Assembly: GCF_025630775.1 (NCBI RefSeq)
Contig: NZ_JAOSZE010000004.1
Coordinates: 186,001-250,000 of the forward strand
Reading direction: 5' to 3'
Length of the DNA stretch: 64,000 nucleotides
DNA from: Actinoplanes sp. KI2
Lineage (GTDB): Bacteria; Actinomycetota; Actinomycetes; Mycobacteriales; Micromonosporaceae
In this document: positions 12,949 through 23,027 of the stretch, in pieces
Position numbering within the stretch: the first letter of the stretch is position 1
Layout: each line of letters opens with the position of its first letter
Position numbers and translations under genes: made by a program
The notes under the pieces: generated by a model
Database searches by the model: none
Told to the model about the DNA's origin: nothing
The model's input: the letters and a program-made list of their open reading frames with translations, nothing else

Positions 12949-13317
12949 GTGATCCAGCAGGAGTCGCGACTGCGTGTCGCCGACAACACGGGTGCGCGCG
13001 AGATTCTGTGCATCCGCGTGCTCGGTGGCTCCGGCCGCCGCTACGCGAGCATCGGCGACGTCATCGTGGCCACGGTCAAGGACGCCATCCCCGGCGCCGG
13101 TGTGAAGAAGGGTGACGTCGTCAAGGCGGTCATCGTCCGCACCAGCAAGGAGCGGCGGCGCCCGGACGGCTCGTACATCCGGTTCGACGAGAACGCCGCC
13201 GTCATCATCAAGGACGGCGGAGACCCCCGCGGTACCCGCATCTTCGGCCCGGTCGGCCGCGAGCTGCGCGACAAGCGGTTCATGAAGATCATCAGCCTGG
13301 CACCGGAGGTGCTCTGA
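12949..13317 (+). CDS. rplN: 50S ribosomal protein L14
   Basis: 122 residues, the normal length. [19 protein letters not shown] at the start and [23 protein letters not shown] split over the C-terminus. L14 contributes to an intersubunit bridge. GTG start preceded by TAGGAGA. First gene of the spc block. Confidence 0.98.
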   Translation: MIQQESRLRVADNTGAREILCIRVLGGSGRRYASIGDVIVATVKDAIPGAGVKKGDVVKAVIVRTSKERRRPDGSYIRFDENAAVIIKDGGDPRGTRIFGPVGRELRDKRFMKIISLAPEVL

Positions 13318-13319
13318 CC

Positions 13320-13634
13320 GTGAAGATCAAGAAGGGCGACACGGTCGTCGTCATCGCCGGCAAGGACAAGGGCGCCAAGGGCAAGGTCATCGCGGCCTAC
13401 CCGCGGCAGGACAAGCTCCTGGTCGAGGGCGTCAACCGCGTCAAGAAGCACGAGCGCATCCGCACGTCGCAGCGCGGTTCCAAGACCGGCGGCATCGTGA
13501 CCCAGGAAGCCCCGATCCACATCTCCAACGTGCAGATCGTGGACGACCAGGGCAAGCCGACCCGGATCGGCTACCGGATCGACGACAACGGCCAAAAGGT
13601 CCGCATCGCACGTACGACCGGTAAGGAACTCTGA
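13320..13634 (+). CDS. rplX: 50S ribosomal protein L24
   Basis: 104 residues with the KOW motif [19 protein letters not shown] at residues 5-23. Early 50S assembly protein. GTG start two bases after rplN; one-base overlap with rplE. Confidence 0.98.
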   Translation: MKIKKGDTVVVIAGKDKGAKGKVIAAYPRQDKLLVEGVNRVKKHERIRTSQRGSKTGGIVTQEAPIHISNVQIVDDQGKPTRIGYRIDDNGQKVRIARTTGKEL

Positions 13635-14203
13635 TGACTGCCGCCACCGAGACGAAGACGCTGCCGCGCCTGAAGCAGAAGTACCGCAGCGAGGTCATCG
13701 CCGCGCTTCAGGAGCAGTACAAGTATGGCAACCCCATGCAGGTTCCCGGCCTGGTGAAGGTCGTCGTGAACATGGGTGTGGGCGAAGCCGCCCGCGACGC
13801 CAAGCTGATCGACGGCGCGGTTCGCGACCTGACCACGATCACCGGTCAGAAGCCGCTGGTCCGCCGGGCCACCAAGTCCATCGCCCAGTTCAAGCTCCGT
13901 GAGGGCATGCCGATCGGCGCGAAGGTCACCCTTCGCAACGACCGGATGTGGGAGTTCATGGACCGGCTGCTGTCCATCGCGCTGCCGCGTATCCGCGACT
14001 TCCGCGGCCTGGACGGCAAGAAGCTGGACGGTCACGGCAACTACACGTTCGGCCTGACCGAGCAGTCGGTGTTCCACGAGATCGACCAGGACCGGATCGA
14101 TCGGCCGCGGGGCATGGACATCACGGTGGTCACCACGGCCAAGACCGACGACGAGGGCCGGGCGCTGCTCAAGCTCCTGGGCTTCCCGTTCAAGGAGAAC
14201 TGA
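13634..14203 (+). CDS. rplE: 50S ribosomal protein L5
   Basis: 189 residues; [37 protein letters not shown] and the C-terminal [20 protein letters not shown] are family segments. Binds 5S rRNA with L18 and contacts S13. ATG overlaps the rplX stop; AAGGAA upstream. Confidence 0.98.
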   Translation: MTAATETKTLPRLKQKYRSEVIAALQEQYKYGNPMQVPGLVKVVVNMGVGEAARDAKLIDGAVRDLTTITGQKPLVRRATKSIAQFKLREGMPIGAKVTLRNDRMWEFMDRLLSIALPRIRDFRGLDGKKLDGHGNYTFGLTEQSVFHEIDQDRIDRPRGMDITVVTTAKTDDEGRALLKLLGFPFKEN

Positions 14204-14205
14204 GT

Positions 14206-14391
14206 ATGGCTAAGAAGGCGCTGATCCTGAAGGCTGCCGCGAAGCCGAAGTTCGCTGTGCGGGCGTACACCCGCTGCCAGCGTTGCGGCCGGCCGCACTC
14301 GGTCTACCGCAAGTTCGGCCTCTGCCGGGTGTGCATCCGGGAGATGGCTCACCGCGGTGAGCTCCCGGGCGTGTCGAAGGCTTCCTGGTAA
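14206..14391 (+). CDS. rpsZ: 30S ribosomal protein S14, zinc type
   Basis: 61 residues, [16 protein letters not shown] at the start. Four cysteines C24, C27, C40 and C43 form the CXXC-X12-CXXC zinc ribbon of the short, zinc-binding S14. Two bases after rplE. Actinobacteria often keep a second, cysteine-free S14 elsewhere under Zur control; it is not in this window. Confidence 0.97.
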   Translation: MAKKALILKAAAKPKFAVRAYTRCQRCGRPHSVYRKFGLCRVCIREMAHRGELPGVSKASW

Positions 14392-14516
14392 CCCCCGTCC
14401 GACCGCCCCACCCTCCGCCCTCAAAGCGGACTAAAGGCTGGATCTTAAGTAATACCGCTTCGCCGTAGGCCTGGGCCTCCCCCGGGAACCCCGGCGAGAA
14501 AGGTTGACGAATACCC

Positions 14517-14924
14517 ATGACGATGACGGACCCGATCGCAGACATGCTTACCCGTCTGCGTAACGCCAACCAGGCGTACCACGACAAGGTGACGATGCCC
14601 TTCTCGAAGATCAAGGCGAACATCGCCGAGGTCCTCAAGGCCGAGGGCTACATCGCCTCCTGGGCGGCCGAGGAGCCCGAGGAAGGCGCCGTCGGCAGGC
14701 GTCTGGTCGTTGAGCTCAAGTACGGCCAGAACCGCGAGCGCAGCCTCGCCGGCATCAAGCGCGTTTCCAAGCCCGGCCTTCGGGTTTACGCCAAGTCCGA
14801 CGAGCTCCCCCGGGTGCTCGGCGGCCTGGGCGTCGCGATCATTTCGACGTCCCAGGGGCTGCTGACCGACAAGCAGGCCCGCAAGCGGAGCGTTGGCGGG
14901 GAAGTCCTCGCCTTCGTCTGGTAA
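14517..14924 (+). CDS. rpsH: 30S ribosomal protein S8
   Basis: 135 residues. [20 protein letters not shown] is typical; ATG at 14517 is preferred over the in-frame ATG two codons later because of the AGAAAGG site upstream. The C-terminal GGEVLAFVW is conserved. S8 organises the 16S central domain. The 125-base gap before it holds no gene or promoter that I can see. Confidence 0.98.
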   Translation: MTMTDPIADMLTRLRNANQAYHDKVTMPFSKIKANIAEVLKAEGYIASWAAEEPEEGAVGRRLVVELKYGQNRERSLAGIKRVSKPGLRVYAKSDELPRVLGGLGVAIISTSQGLLTDKQARKRSVGGEVLAFVW

Positions 14925-14938
14925 CTGGAGACTTAGAC

Positions 14939-15478
14939 ATGTCGCGAATCGGACGTAAGTCGATCCCGGTCCCGGCCGGCGTCGATGTCACCATCACGGG
15001 CCAGACCGTCAAGGTCAAGGGCCCCAAGGGCGAGCTCTCGCACACCGTCGCCGAGCCGATCACGGTCGAGCGCGAGGATGGCGAGCTGCACGTCAACCGC
15101 CCCAACGACGAGCGCAAGTCGAAGGAGCTCCACGGCCTGTCTCGTACCCTGGTCGCCAACATGATCATTGGCGTGACCGAGGGCTACAAGAAGACCCTGG
15201 AGATCAACGGCACCGGTTACCGCGTGACGGCCAAGGGCAAGGACCTCGAGTTCGCCCTGGGCTTCTCGCACCCGGTCAACGTGGTTCCGCCGGCGGGCAT
15301 CACCTTCTCGGTCGAGCGCCCGACGCAGTTCACCGTCGCCGGTATCGACAAGCAGCTCGTCGGCGAGGTCGCCGCGAACATCCGGAAGATCCGCCCGCCG
15401 GAGCCCTACAAGGGCAAGGGCGTCAAGTACCAGGGCGAGGTCATCCGCCGCAAGGCTGGAAAGGCAGGTAAGAAGTGA
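14939..15478 (+). CDS. rplF: 50S ribosomal protein L6
   Basis: 179 residues: [17 protein letters not shown] at the start and [19 protein letters not shown] near the end. Two repeated L6 folds beneath the L7/L12 stalk base. CTGGAG upstream. Overlaps rplR by four bases. Confidence 0.98.
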   Translation: MSRIGRKSIPVPAGVDVTITGQTVKVKGPKGELSHTVAEPITVEREDGELHVNRPNDERKSKELHGLSRTLVANMIIGVTEGYKKTLEINGTGYRVTAKGKDLEFALGFSHPVNVVPPAGITFSVERPTQFTVAGIDKQLVGEVAANIRKIRPPEPYKGKGVKYQGEVIRRKAGKAGKK

Positions 15479-15870
15479 CCGCCACGCTGCTCAAGCGCCG
15501 CAATGGCGGCGGTGTCGCCGCCAAGCGTGCCGTGGGGAAGGCGCGCCGGCACTTCCGGGTCCGCAAGAACGTCCGCGGCACCGCCGAGCGTCCCCGCCTG
15601 GTCGTCACCCGGTCGACGCGGCACATCTCCGCGCAGATCATCGACGACCTCAAGGGCCACACGCTGGTGTCGGCCTCCACCCTCGACGCCTCGCTGCGGG
15701 GCACCGAGGGCGACAAGAGCGCCCTGGCCGGCAAGGTCGGCGCGCTTCTCGCCGAGCGGGCCAAGGCCGCGGGCGTGTCCAAGGTCGTCTTCGACCGCGG
15801 TGGCAACAAGTACGCGGGGCGGATCGCCGCGCTGGCTGACGCCGCCCGCGAAGCCGGACTCGAGTTCTAG
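15475..15870 (+). CDS. rplR: 50S ribosomal protein L18
   Basis: 131 residues, GTG start within the rplF stop. [18 protein letters not shown] and the C-terminal [20 protein letters not shown] are family signatures. Binds 5S rRNA. Confidence 0.98.
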   Translation: MTATLLKRRNGGGVAAKRAVGKARRHFRVRKNVRGTAERPRLVVTRSTRHISAQIIDDLKGHTLVSASTLDASLRGTEGDKSALAGKVGALLAERAKAAGVSKVVFDRGGNKYAGRIAALADAAREAGLEF

Positions 15871-15883
15871 GAGGAATTGACCA

Positions 15884-16507
15884 ATGCCTGGTCAGCAGCG
15901 CCGAGGCGGCGGGTCCGGCGGTAACACCGAGGGTGGCAACCGCCGGGACAACCGCCGCGAGGGCGGTCGCGGCAACGCGCCCGTCGAGAAGACCCCGCAC
16001 CTCGAGCGGGTCGTCGCGATCAACCGCGTCGCCAAGGTCGTCAAGGGTGGTCGTCGCTTCAGCTTCACCGCCCTGGTGATCGTGGGCGACGGCGACGGCA
16101 CCGTCGGCATCGGCTACGGAAAGGCCAAGGAGGTGCCCGCGGCCATCGCCAAGGGCGTCGAGGAGGCCAAGAAGCACTTCTTCAAGGTTCCGCGGATCGG
16201 TGCGACCATCCCGCACCCGATCACCGGTGAGGCGGCCGCGGGTGTCGTGCTGCTCAAGCCGGCGTCCGCCGGTACCGGTGTCATCGCCGGTGGTCCGGTG
16301 CGCGCCGTGCTGGAGTGCGCGGGCATCCACGACGTGCTCTCCAAGAGCCTCGGCTCGTCGAACCCCATCAACATCGTGCACGCGACGGTGGCTGCGCTGA
16401 AGGGCCTCGAGTCGCCGGAGAAGGTCGCGGCTCGCCGTGGCCTGCCGGTCGAGGACGTGGCGCCGGCGGCCATGCTGGCGGCGCGTGCGGAAGCGGCGGT
16501 GCACTGA
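15884..16507 (+). CDS. rpsE: 30S ribosomal protein S5
   Basis: 207 residues. About 45 residues of Gly/Arg/Asn-rich extension precede the S5 core (double-stranded RNA-binding fold at about 45-110, with [18 protein letters not shown]). The extension is common in actinobacteria. S5 guards decoding fidelity and mRNA entry. Very good ribosome binding site TAGGAGGAATTGACC. Overlaps rpmD by one base. Confidence 0.98.
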   Translation: MPGQQRRGGGSGGNTEGGNRRDNRREGGRGNAPVEKTPHLERVVAINRVAKVVKGGRRFSFTALVIVGDGDGTVGIGYGKAKEVPAAIAKGVEEAKKHFFKVPRIGATIPHPITGEAAAGVVLLKPASAGTGVIAGGPVRAVLECAGIHDVLSKSLGSSNPINIVHATVAALKGLESPEKVAARRGLPVEDVAPAAMLAARAEAAVH

Positions 16508-16689
16508 TGGCTCGCTTGAAGGTCACCCAGATCCGGTCCGAGATCGGCCGTAAGCAGAACCAGCGGGACTCCCTGCGGTCGCTCGGCCTGAAGCGGATCA
16601 ACGATGTGGTGGTCAAGGAGGACCGCCCCGAGATTCGGGGCATGATCTTCGCCGTGAACCACCTCGTGAGTGTTGAGGAGGTCGAGTAA
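16507..16689 (+). CDS. rpmD: 50S ribosomal protein L30
   Basis: 60 residues, [20 protein letters not shown] at the start and the usual [18 protein letters not shown] overlaps the rpsE stop (TGATG) and its stop overlaps the rplO ATG (TAATG). Confidence 0.97.
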   Translation: MARLKVTQIRSEIGRKQNQRDSLRSLGLKRINDVVVKEDRPEIRGMIFAVNHLVSVEEVE

Positions 16690-17132
16690 TGGCGATCAAG
16701 GTCCACCACCTCCGCCCGGCGCCCGGTGCCAAGACTCCGAAGACCCGCGTGGGTCGCGGTGAGGGCTCGAAGGGCAAGACCGCCGGTCGCGGTACCAAGG
16801 GCACCAAGGCGCGTTACCAGGTTCCGGCCCGGTTCGAGGGTGGGCAGATGCCCATTCACATGCGCCTGCCGAAGCTCAAGGGCTTCAAGAACAAGAACAA
16901 GGTCGTCTTCCAGGTCGTGAACCTGGACCGTCTCGCCGAGCTGTTCCCGAACGGCGGCGAGGTCGGTCCGGTGGAGCTGGCCGAGGCCGGCGCGGTCCGC
17001 AAGGGCCAGCTGGTCAAGGTGCTGGGCTCCGGCGAGCTGGGCGGCGTGTCGCTGACCATCTCGGCGCACGCGTTCAGCGAGTCGGCCAAGGAGAAGATCG
17101 CAGCAGCCGGTGGTTCCGCCACCGAGCTGTGA
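16689..17132 (+). CDS. rplO: 50S ribosomal protein L15
   Basis: 147 residues. Basic Gly-rich N-terminus ([18 protein letters not shown]) that threads through 23S rRNA, then the globular part ending in the [19 protein letters not shown] helix. Last gene of the spc ribosomal block, followed by a large stem-loop. Confidence 0.98.
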   Translation: MAIKVHHLRPAPGAKTPKTRVGRGEGSKGKTAGRGTKGTKARYQVPARFEGGQMPIHMRLPKLKGFKNKNKVVFQVVNLDRLAELFPNGGEVGPVELAEAGAVRKGQLVKVLGSGELGGVSLTISAHAFSESAKEKIAAAGGSATEL

Positions 17133-17139
17133 GGCTCGT

Positions 17140-17191
17140 GGGGGTGCTCGCCCGAGCGCCGAAAAAATGGCGTCGCTCGGGCAGCATCCCC
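17140..17191 (+). other. Large stem-loop between rplO and secY
   Basis: Two stacked helices: GGGGGTGCT with AGCATCCCC (one G.T pair), then CCCGAGCG/CGCTCGGG, with a 15-nt loop that can pair further. No T-run. Probably a processing or partial termination site. A second inverted repeat GCGGTGAG/CTCACCGC lies at 17240-17266, near where a secY promoter would be. Confidence 0.55.
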
Positions 17192-17377
17192 TTCGTGGCG
17201 TCTGACCAGCGACTTCTCGTCAAGGCCGGGCGCCTACTCGCGGTGAGCCATACCGTGACTCACCGCGCCGCTCCAAGACTGTTAGAGTCCGTTCCCAGCT
17301 AGGGATATCGGTCGTCCGGACCGATGCCTTTCCCCCACCCGCCGGACACGGCGGTAACCTCGCGCAGGAGGAAGAAG

Positions 17378-18721
17378 TTGCTCTCCGCCTTTACCAGTGC
17401 GTTCCGGACGCCTGACCTGCGCAAGAAACTGCTGTTCACGGTCGCGATTATTGCGCTGTACCGGCTCGGCGCCACCTTGCCCAGTCCGGGCGTCTCCTAC
17501 ACCAACGTGCAGACGTGTCTCACCAAGGTGAACGAAGCCGGCACCGGTGGCGTGCTGAACCTGCTGAACCTGTTCTCCGGCGGGGCGCTGCTGCGGCTGT
17601 CGGTGTTCGCGCTCGGCATCATGCCGTACATCACCGCGTCGATCATCCTGCAGCTGCTCACGGTCGTGATCCCCCGCCTCGAACAGCTCCGCAAGGAGGG
17701 TCAGTCCGGCCAGGCGAAGATCACGCAGTACACCCGCTACCTGACGCTCGGTCTGGCCGTCCTCCAGTCCTCGGCGTTCGTCGCGCTCGCCCGTACCGGC
17801 CAGCTCTTCGGCAACGTCTGTGACCAGAGCGACCCGAAGATGCAGATCATCCCGGAGAACACCGGGATCCCGATGTGGCTCACGCTCAGCATCCTGGTGC
17901 TGACCATGACCGCCGGCACCGGCGTGGTGATGTGGCTCGGTGAGCTGATCACCGACCGGGGCGTCGGCAACGGCATGTCCGTCCTGATCTTCACCTCGAT
18001 CGCCGCCCGCCTCCCCGGCGAGGGCTGGGCGATCAAGCAGTCCAGCGGCGTCGCCAAGTTCTTCCTCGTGATCGCCCTGGTCCTGGTGATCATCTGCCTG
18101 GTCGTCTTCATCGAGCAGGCGCAGCGCCGGATCCCGGTGCAGTACGCGAAGCGCATGATCGGCCGACGGATGTACGGCGGTACCTCGACCTACATCCCGC
18201 TCAAGGTCAACCAGGCCGGTGTCGTCCCGGTGATCTTCGCGTCCTCGCTCCTCTACCTGCCCCAGCTGTACCTCCAGTTCTTCAACCCGAACGAGCTCAA
18301 GGGCTACCAGGTCTGGATCAAGACCTGGCTGGCTACCCCGACGAGCACGCTGTACATCGGGGTCTACTTCCTGCTGATCATCTTCTTCACGTACTTCTAC
18401 GTCTCGATCACGTTCAACCCGACCGAGGTCGCGGACAACATGAAGAAGTACGGCGGCTTCGTGCCGGGCATCCGCCCCGGCAAGCCGACCGCCGAGTACC
18501 TGGACTTCATCCTCAGCCGGATCACCCTGGCGGGCGCGCTCTACCTGGCCGTCATCTCGGTTCTGCCGAACTTCTTCTTCATCTGGCTGAACCAGCAGCA
18601 GTACCAGAACTTCCCGTTCGGCGGTACTGCTGTGCTGATCATGGTCGGCGTGGGTCTGGAGACGGTGAAGCAGATCGAGAGCCAGCTCATGCAGCGCAAC
18701 TACGAAGGGTTCCTCCGGTAG
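17378..18721 (+). CDS. secY: Protein translocase subunit SecY
   Basis: 447 residues from the TTG at 17378, chosen because AGGAGG lies at 17365-17370 with ideal spacing and because the product then starts MLSAFTSAFRTPDLRKK, as expected; an upstream ATG at 17324 would add 18 residues unlike SecY. Ten membrane helices are visible. SecY signatures include PYITASIILQLLTVVIP and the cytoplasmic loop RRIPVQYAKR before helix 7. It is the channel of the Sec translocon with SecE and SecG. Confidence 0.97.
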   Translation: MLSAFTSAFRTPDLRKKLLFTVAIIALYRLGATLPSPGVSYTNVQTCLTKVNEAGTGGVLNLLNLFSGGALLRLSVFALGIMPYITASIILQLLTVVIPRLEQLRKEGQSGQAKITQYTRYLTLGLAVLQSSAFVALARTGQLFGNVCDQSDPKMQIIPENTGIPMWLTLSILVLTMTAGTGVVMWLGELITDRGVGNGMSVLIFTSIAARLPGEGWAIKQSSGVAKFFLVIALVLVIICLVVFIEQAQRRIPVQYAKRMIGRRMYGGTSTYIPLKVNQAGVVPVIFASSLLYLPQLYLQFFNPNELKGYQVWIKTWLATPTSTLYIGVYFLLIIFFTYFYVSITFNPTEVADNMKKYGGFVPGIRPGKPTAEYLDFILSRITLAGALYLAVISVLPNFFFIWLNQQQYQNFPFGGTAVLIMVGVGLETVKQIESQLMQRNYEGFLR

Positions 18722-18786
18722 TGGCGACGCAGAGCCGGGGGGCTCATGCGTCGAGGATCTCAACTCACCTAAGCGAGGCGATGTAG

Positions 18787-19440
18787 GTGCGGCTGGTGCT
18801 GGTGGGCCCCCCGGGGGCCGGCAAGGGGACCCAGGCTGAGTTCATCGCCGCGCACCTGGCCGTACCGAAGATCTCGACCGGGGACATCTTCCGGGCCAAC
18901 GTGTCGCAGGGCACTCCACTGGGCGTGGAGGCCAAGCGCTACATGGACGCCGGGCAGCTGGTCCCGGACGAGGTCACCATCAACATGGTCCGGGACCGGC
19001 TCGCCGAGCCGGACGCCGGCGACGGCTTCCTGCTGGACGGTTTCCCGCGGACCGTCCCGCAGGCGTCCGCGCTCGACAAGCTGCTGGCCGACCTGGGCAC
19101 CGCGCTCGACCTGGTGATGGAGCTCGTGGTCGACGACGACGAGGTCATCCGGCGGCTGTCCGGCCGGCGCACCTGCCGCGGCTGCGGCAAGATCTGGCAC
19201 GTCGAGTTCGACCCGACCAGCAAGGAGAACATCTGCGACCGCTGCGGGTCGGAGCTGTTCCAGCGGGACGACGACAAGGCCGAGACGATCGCCAACCGTC
19301 TGGTCGAGTACGCCGAGAAGACCGCGCCACTGGTCGACTTCTACGGCGCGCAGGGCAAGCTGGTGGGGATCGACGCGACCGGTCCGGTCGAGGACGTGAC
19401 CGTGCGCGCCATCGACGCCCTGCGGTCGTACGGGGGCTGA
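18787..19440 (+). CDS. adk: Adenylate kinase
   Basis: 217 residues, GTG start. ATP + AMP to 2 ADP. P-loop [10 protein letters not shown] at residues 7-16, AMP-binding [10 protein letters not shown] near 85-94. The LID domain carries a CxxC...CxxC zinc ribbon (CRGCG ... CDRCG, about residues 128-153), unlike the short zinc-free Adk of mycobacteria. 65 bases after secY, one base before map. Confidence 0.97.
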   Translation: MRLVLVGPPGAGKGTQAEFIAAHLAVPKISTGDIFRANVSQGTPLGVEAKRYMDAGQLVPDEVTINMVRDRLAEPDAGDGFLLDGFPRTVPQASALDKLLADLGTALDLVMELVVDDDEVIRRLSGRRTCRGCGKIWHVEFDPTSKENICDRCGSELFQRDDDKAETIANRLVEYAEKTAPLVDFYGAQGKLVGIDATGPVEDVTVRAIDALRSYGG

Positions 19441-19441
19441 G

Positions 19442-20275
19442 TTGCGCCGCCCGCAGCTGGACATCCAGCTGAAGACACCCGAGCAGATCGAGCTGATGCG
19501 CGGCGCCGGCCTGGTGGTCGCCGCCGCGCTGGCCGCGATGCGCGACGCGATCGCGCCCGGCGTCTCCACGGCCGACCTGGACGCGATCGCCGAAAAGGTC
19601 ATCCGGGAGGCCGGCGCCGTCCCGTCGTTCAAGGGCTACCACGGCTTCCCGGCGACGATCTGCGCCTCGGTCAACGAGCAGGTCGTGCACGGCATCCCGC
19701 GGGCCGAGCAGGTGCTGGCCGAGGGAGATCTGATCTCGCTGGACTGCGGCGCGATCCTGGACGGCTGGCACGGCGACTCGGCGATCACGGTGGGCGTGGG
19801 GGAGACCGACCCGGCCCTGCTGAAGATGGCCGAGGTGGCCGAGGACTCGATGTGGGCCGGGATCGCCGCGGCCGCGCGGGGCGCCGCGAACGGGCGCGGG
19901 CGGCTCACCGACATCTCCTTCAACGTGGAGAAGGTGGTCCGCAAGGCCGGCCGGTACGGCATCGTGGACGGCTACGGCGGGCACGGCATCGGCACCGAGA
20001 TGCACCAGGACCCGCATGTGCTCAACCACGGCAAGCCCGGCAAGGGCCCGCGCCTGGTCCCGGGTCTGTGCCTGGCGATCGAGCCGATGATCACGATGGG
20101 TTCGCCGCGGACCGTCGAGCTCGACGACGGCTGGACGGTGATCACCCGGGACGGGTCGGTCGCCGCGCACGTCGAGCACACGATGTGCCTTCTCGAGGAC
20201 GGCGTGTGGGTGACCACGGCGGTCGACGGCGGCCGGTCCCGGCTCGGCGACCTGGTTACCGCTCGCCAACCCTGA
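19442..20275 (+). CDS. map: Methionine aminopeptidase, type I
   Basis: 277 residues, TTG start one base after the adk stop, preceded by a GGGGG site. Removes initiator Met. Metal ligands D101 (LDCG), D112 (HGDSA), H181 (YGGHGIG), E214 (AIEPM) and E245 (HVEHT), and the catalytic H83 (VVHG), are all present. No N-terminal SH3-like extension. In the secY-adk-map order usual for actinobacteria. Confidence 0.97.
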   Translation: MRRPQLDIQLKTPEQIELMRGAGLVVAAALAAMRDAIAPGVSTADLDAIAEKVIREAGAVPSFKGYHGFPATICASVNEQVVHGIPRAEQVLAEGDLISLDCGAILDGWHGDSAITVGVGETDPALLKMAEVAEDSMWAGIAAAARGAANGRGRLTDISFNVEKVVRKAGRYGIVDGYGGHGIGTEMHQDPHVLNHGKPGKGPRLVPGLCLAIEPMITMGSPRTVELDDGWTVITRDGSVAAHVEHTMCLLEDGVWVTTAVDGGRSRLGDLVTARQP

Positions 20276-20313
20276 CCTACCGGCCGTGGTTTCGGTGGGG
20301 CATGCTTTGACTC

Positions 20314-20775
20314 ATGGGACGGGCGGACATGCGGGCCGGCGACGGTGATCGCAAACAGGTTGCCGATCAGCTGAAGACCGCGCTCGATGAGGGACGCCTC
20401 GATCTGAGCGAGTACGACGAGCGCATCCAGCGGACGTACGCCGCGAAGACCTACGCCGACCTCGACGGTCTGCTGGACGACCTCCCGGGCACGGTGCCGG
20501 TAGAGCACGCTCAGGTCCAGCCTGCCGCCCCGGCGCCCCCGATCGGTGCACCGACCGGCCGCCCGAGCCCCACGGGCCGTCAGATGGCTCACTGGGTGGG
20601 CCCGTATGCCGGTGTGATTCTGGTCTGCACCCTGATCTGGCTGATCCAAAGCATCAGCGCCCACCAACTGCAGTATTTCTGGCCGGTCTGGATGCTCATC
20701 CCGTTGATCCTGGGCGTGTTCATGCAGTGGTCCGGCGACGGCGGCCGGCGGCGGGACCGGCGCCGGCGGCGCTGA
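20314..20775 (+). CDS. DUF1707 membrane protein
   Basis: 153 residues. The N-terminal DUF1707 domain (residues ~5-57) has the usual pattern: RAGDGDRKQVADQLKTALDE, GRLDLSEYDERIQRTYAAKT, DLPG. Two hydrophobic segments follow at about residues 93-112 and 116-137, then a basic RRRDRRRRR tail. DUF1707 is an actinobacterial domain of unknown function, often fused to membrane parts. The next gene is a paralogue. CATGCT sits seven bases before the ATG. Confidence 0.85.
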   Translation: MGRADMRAGDGDRKQVADQLKTALDEGRLDLSEYDERIQRTYAAKTYADLDGLLDDLPGTVPVEHAQVQPAAPAPPIGAPTGRPSPTGRQMAHWVGPYAGVILVCTLIWLIQSISAHQLQYFWPVWMLIPLILGVFMQWSGDGGRRRDRRRRR

Positions 20776-20798
20776 CCGGGCGGCGGGGGGTTGAGATC

Positions 20799-21425
20799 GT
20801 GGGGGATCTGAGCCGGGACCGGATGCGGGCCGCGGACGCCGACCGCCACCGGGTCGCCGATCGGCTGCGAGCGGCGCTCGAGGAGGGCCGGCTCGACCTG
20901 ACCGAGTACGACGAGCGCCTGCAAGGGGCGTACGCGGCAAAGACCTATGGCGATCTCGACCGGTTGCTGGCCGATCTGCCGAACGCCGCGCCGGTCGTCC
21001 CGAGCCCGCCGCCGATCGCCGCCGAGCGCAGCGACCTGACCCGGGCCTGGCTGGCGCACGTCTGGGCGCCCTGGCTCAAGACCGCCGTCTGGCTGACGGT
21101 GTTCTGGCTGGTGGCCTTCGCGTTCGCCGGCGACGCGATCTTCTACTGGCCGGCCTGGGTGCTCGGGCCGTGGGGCGTGGTGCTGCTGGCCCGCACGGTC
21201 GGCGGCCTGGCCTCGGGGGAGCCGCGCAGGTACGCCGTCGAGGCGGAGCACCGGCGGGCGCTGCGGGAGCACCGGCAGGAGCGGAGGGCGCTCTACCGGC
21301 AGGCGATCGCGGCCGGCGAGCTGCCGGCGAATCCGAGCAAGGAGCAGCGCAAGGCGTTCATCGCCGAGGCGACCGCCCGCGGCGACCTGCCGCCCAAACC
21401 GCGGCGGCCCCCGCCGGGCGGGTGA
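20799..21425 (+). CDS. DUF1707 membrane protein, second copy
   Basis: 208 residues from the GTG at 20799, preceded by GGGGGG; a longer in-frame reading from 20727 overlaps the previous gene and is less likely. DUF1707 domain at residues ~4-57 ([20 protein letters not shown]), two membrane segments at ~90-140, then a long charged region rich in Arg/Glu ([20 protein letters not shown]) and the tail [11 protein letters not shown]. The DUF1707 part is clearly duplicated from or into the preceding gene. Confidence 0.82.
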   Translation: MGDLSRDRMRAADADRHRVADRLRAALEEGRLDLTEYDERLQGAYAAKTYGDLDRLLADLPNAAPVVPSPPPIAAERSDLTRAWLAHVWAPWLKTAVWLTVFWLVAFAFAGDAIFYWPAWVLGPWGVVLLARTVGGLASGEPRRYAVEAEHRRALREHRQERRALYRQAIAAGELPANPSKEQRKAFIAEATARGDLPPKPRRPPPGG

Positions 21426-21456
21426 CAAAGGCCGACTTGTCTGTTTCGCGGCGGGG

Positions 21457-21475
21457 CGACACACCCGACCTCGGG
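21457..21475 (+). promoter_or_regulatory. 19-bp shared ribosomal-operon element, infA copy
   Basis: CGACACACCCGACCTCGGG, 17/19 identical to the rpsL and rpsJ copies. Here it lies just upstream of the best promoter rather than within the leader. Confidence 0.5.
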
Positions 21476-21491
21476 TCAGGGCGACCTCGGT

Positions 21492-21520
21492 TTGGCGTCC
21501 CAGATGGGCGCGCGTACACT
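21492..21520 (+). promoter_or_regulatory. infA promoter
   Basis: TTGGCG, 17 bp, TACACT; the same -10 occurs in the possible upstream rpsL promoter (2513-2518). Confidence 0.6.
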
Positions 21521-21666
21521 GGCTCCTTGGCGCGCAGCGTCCACTCCCGCATGCCCTCAGCGCTTCGAGGGTAGCGGGTGCCGCGGCTGGTCCGAGAGCT
21601 CACCTGAGCGGCTCGGGTATGACGTTGCATGCTAGCCCCGAACCCCAGTGTCAGGTAGCGGAGGAC

Positions 21667-21888
21667 ATGCCTAAGAAAGACGGAGCCATCGAGATCGAGG
21701 GCCGTGTGATCGAGCCCCTGCCGAACGCCATGTTCCGCGTAGAGCTCGCCAATGGTCACAAGGTGCTTGCACACATCTCCGGCAAGATGCGGCAGCACTA
21801 CATCCGCATCCTTCCCGAGGACCGAGTCGTCGTCGAGCTGTCGCCGTACGACCTGACCCGGGGACGAATCGTCTACCGCTACAAGTAG
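21667..21888 (+). CDS. infA: Translation initiation factor IF-1
   Basis: 73 residues, [20 protein letters not shown], the normal length and start. ATG at 21667 has GCGGAGGAC directly upstream; a longer in-frame reading from 21619 is not conserved and is rejected. OB-fold protein that occupies the A site during initiation. First gene of the alpha operon. Confidence 0.98.
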   Translation: MPKKDGAIEIEGRVIEPLPNAMFRVELANGHKVLAHISGKMRQHYIRILPEDRVVVELSPYDLTRGRIVYRYK

Positions 21889-21935
21889 CCAGGGGACGGG
21901 GATTGTCCCGTCCGTTCTGAGAGTTAAGGCAAACC

Positions 21936-22052
21936 GTGAAGGTCAAGCCGAGCGTCAAGCGGATCTGCAACAACTGCCGGGTCATCCGGCGGCACGGCCG
22001 CGTCATGGTCATTTGCAAGACCGACGCGCGCCACAAGCAGCGCCAGGGCTGA
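21936..22052 (+). CDS. rpmJ: 50S ribosomal protein L36, zinc type
   Basis: 38 residues, GTG start: [20 protein letters not shown] then [18 protein letters not shown]. Zinc ligands C11, C14, C27 and H33 are all present, so this is the zinc-binding form. 47 bases after infA, as is standard in the alpha operon. Confidence 0.96.
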   Translation: MKVKPSVKRICNNCRVIRRHGRVMVICKTDARHKQRQG

Positions 22053-22098
22053 GTCCCGCCCGCTGCCAGATCCGGCATCAGGAAAAAGCTCGTCCCAG

Positions 22099-22140
22099 CC
22101 GTTCCCTGCGAACGGCACACCCCCGGCTCGGAGGCCGGGG
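22099..22140 (+). other. Two stem-loops in the rpsM leader
   Basis: CCGTTC/GAACGG (22099-22115, loop CCTGC) and CCCCGGC/GCCGGGG (22121-22140, loop TCGGAG). In enterics S4 represses the alpha operon at the rpsM leader; these hairpins are a possible site, but a real S4 target cannot be shown from sequence alone. Confidence 0.45.
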
Positions 22141-22204
22141 CCCGTCCGGGCAGGCGGGGTGGGAGGGCACAGACCTCCGAACGATCTGAGGAGTACGCCC
22201 ACTT

Positions 22205-22585
22205 ATGGCACGACTCGTCGGCGTCGATCTGCCCCGCGAGAAGCGGATGGAGATCGCGCTCACCTACATCTACGGGATCGGTCGCACCCGTGCCGTCGAG
22301 GCACTGACCGCCACCGCGATTGACCTGAACAAGCGCGCCAAGGACCTCACGGACGAGGAGCTGGTCCAGCTCCGCGACTACATCGAGGGCAATTTCAAGG
22401 TTGAAGGTGACCTTCGCCGCGAGGTCGCCGCGGACATCCGCCGCAAGGTCGAGATCGGCTGCTACGCCGGTATCCGCCACCGCCGGGGTCTTCCGGTTCG
22501 TGGCCAGCGCACCCGGACCAACGCGCGTACGCGCAAGGGTCCGAAGCGCACGGTTGCGGGCAAGAAGAAGCCGGGTCGGAAGTAA
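22205..22585 (+). CDS. rpsM: 30S ribosomal protein S13
   Basis: 126 residues: [20 protein letters not shown] at the start, [20 protein letters not shown] near the C-terminus. Contacts P-site tRNA and L5. GAGGAG upstream. Confidence 0.98.
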   Translation: MARLVGVDLPREKRMEIALTYIYGIGRTRAVEALTATAIDLNKRAKDLTDEELVQLRDYIEGNFKVEGDLRREVAADIRRKVEIGCYAGIRHRRGLPVRGQRTRTNARTRKGPKRTVAGKKKPGRK

Positions 22586-22603
22586 CAAGGAGCGCACTGA
22601 CTT

Positions 22604-23011
22604 ATGCCACCGAAGGCACGCGCTGGGGCCGCAGTCAAGAAGGTCCGGCGCAAGGAACGCAAGAACGTCGCCCACGGGCAGGCGCACATCAAGAGCACCT
22701 TCAACAACACCATCGTGTCGATCACCGACCCGACCGGTGCGGTCATCTCCTGGGCCTCCTCGGGCCAGGTGGGCTTCAAGGGCTCCCGCAAGTCGACCCC
22801 GTTCGCGGCCCAGCTGGCCGCCGAGGCCGCCGCGCGCCGGGCGATGGAGCACGGCATGCGCAAGGTCGACGTGTTCGTCAAGGGCCCCGGCTCCGGCCGG
22901 GAGACCGCGATCCGTTCGCTCCAGGCCGCCGGCCTCGAGGTCGGGCAGATCTCCGACGTCACGCCGCAGCCGCACAACGGTTGCCGTCCGCCGAAGCGCC
23001 GCCGGGTCTGA
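22604..23011 (+). CDS. rpsK: 30S ribosomal protein S11
   Basis: 135 residues with [20 protein letters not shown], the family signature [20 protein letters not shown] and the end [18 protein letters not shown]. Platform protein at the E site. Ribosome binding site CAAGGAGCG. 18 bases after rpsM. Confidence 0.98.
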   Translation: MPPKARAGAAVKKVRRKERKNVAHGQAHIKSTFNNTIVSITDPTGAVISWASSGQVGFKGSRKSTPFAAQLAAEAAARRAMEHGMRKVDVFVKGPGSGRETAIRSLQAAGLEVGQISDVTPQPHNGCRPPKRRRV

Positions 23012-23027
23012 GGGAGATACAGAGACA

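Larger units (their letters stand above)
21426..21666 (+). promoter_or_regulatory. infA operon control region
   Basis: A 241-base gap. It holds GTGACAAAGGC (21422-21432, running from the preceding stop codon, and like TTGACAAAGGC before rpsJ), the third copy of the shared 19-bp element (21457-21475) and a promoter TTGGCG, 17 bp, TACACT (21492-21520). The leader from that promoter would be about 140 nt. Confidence 0.65.
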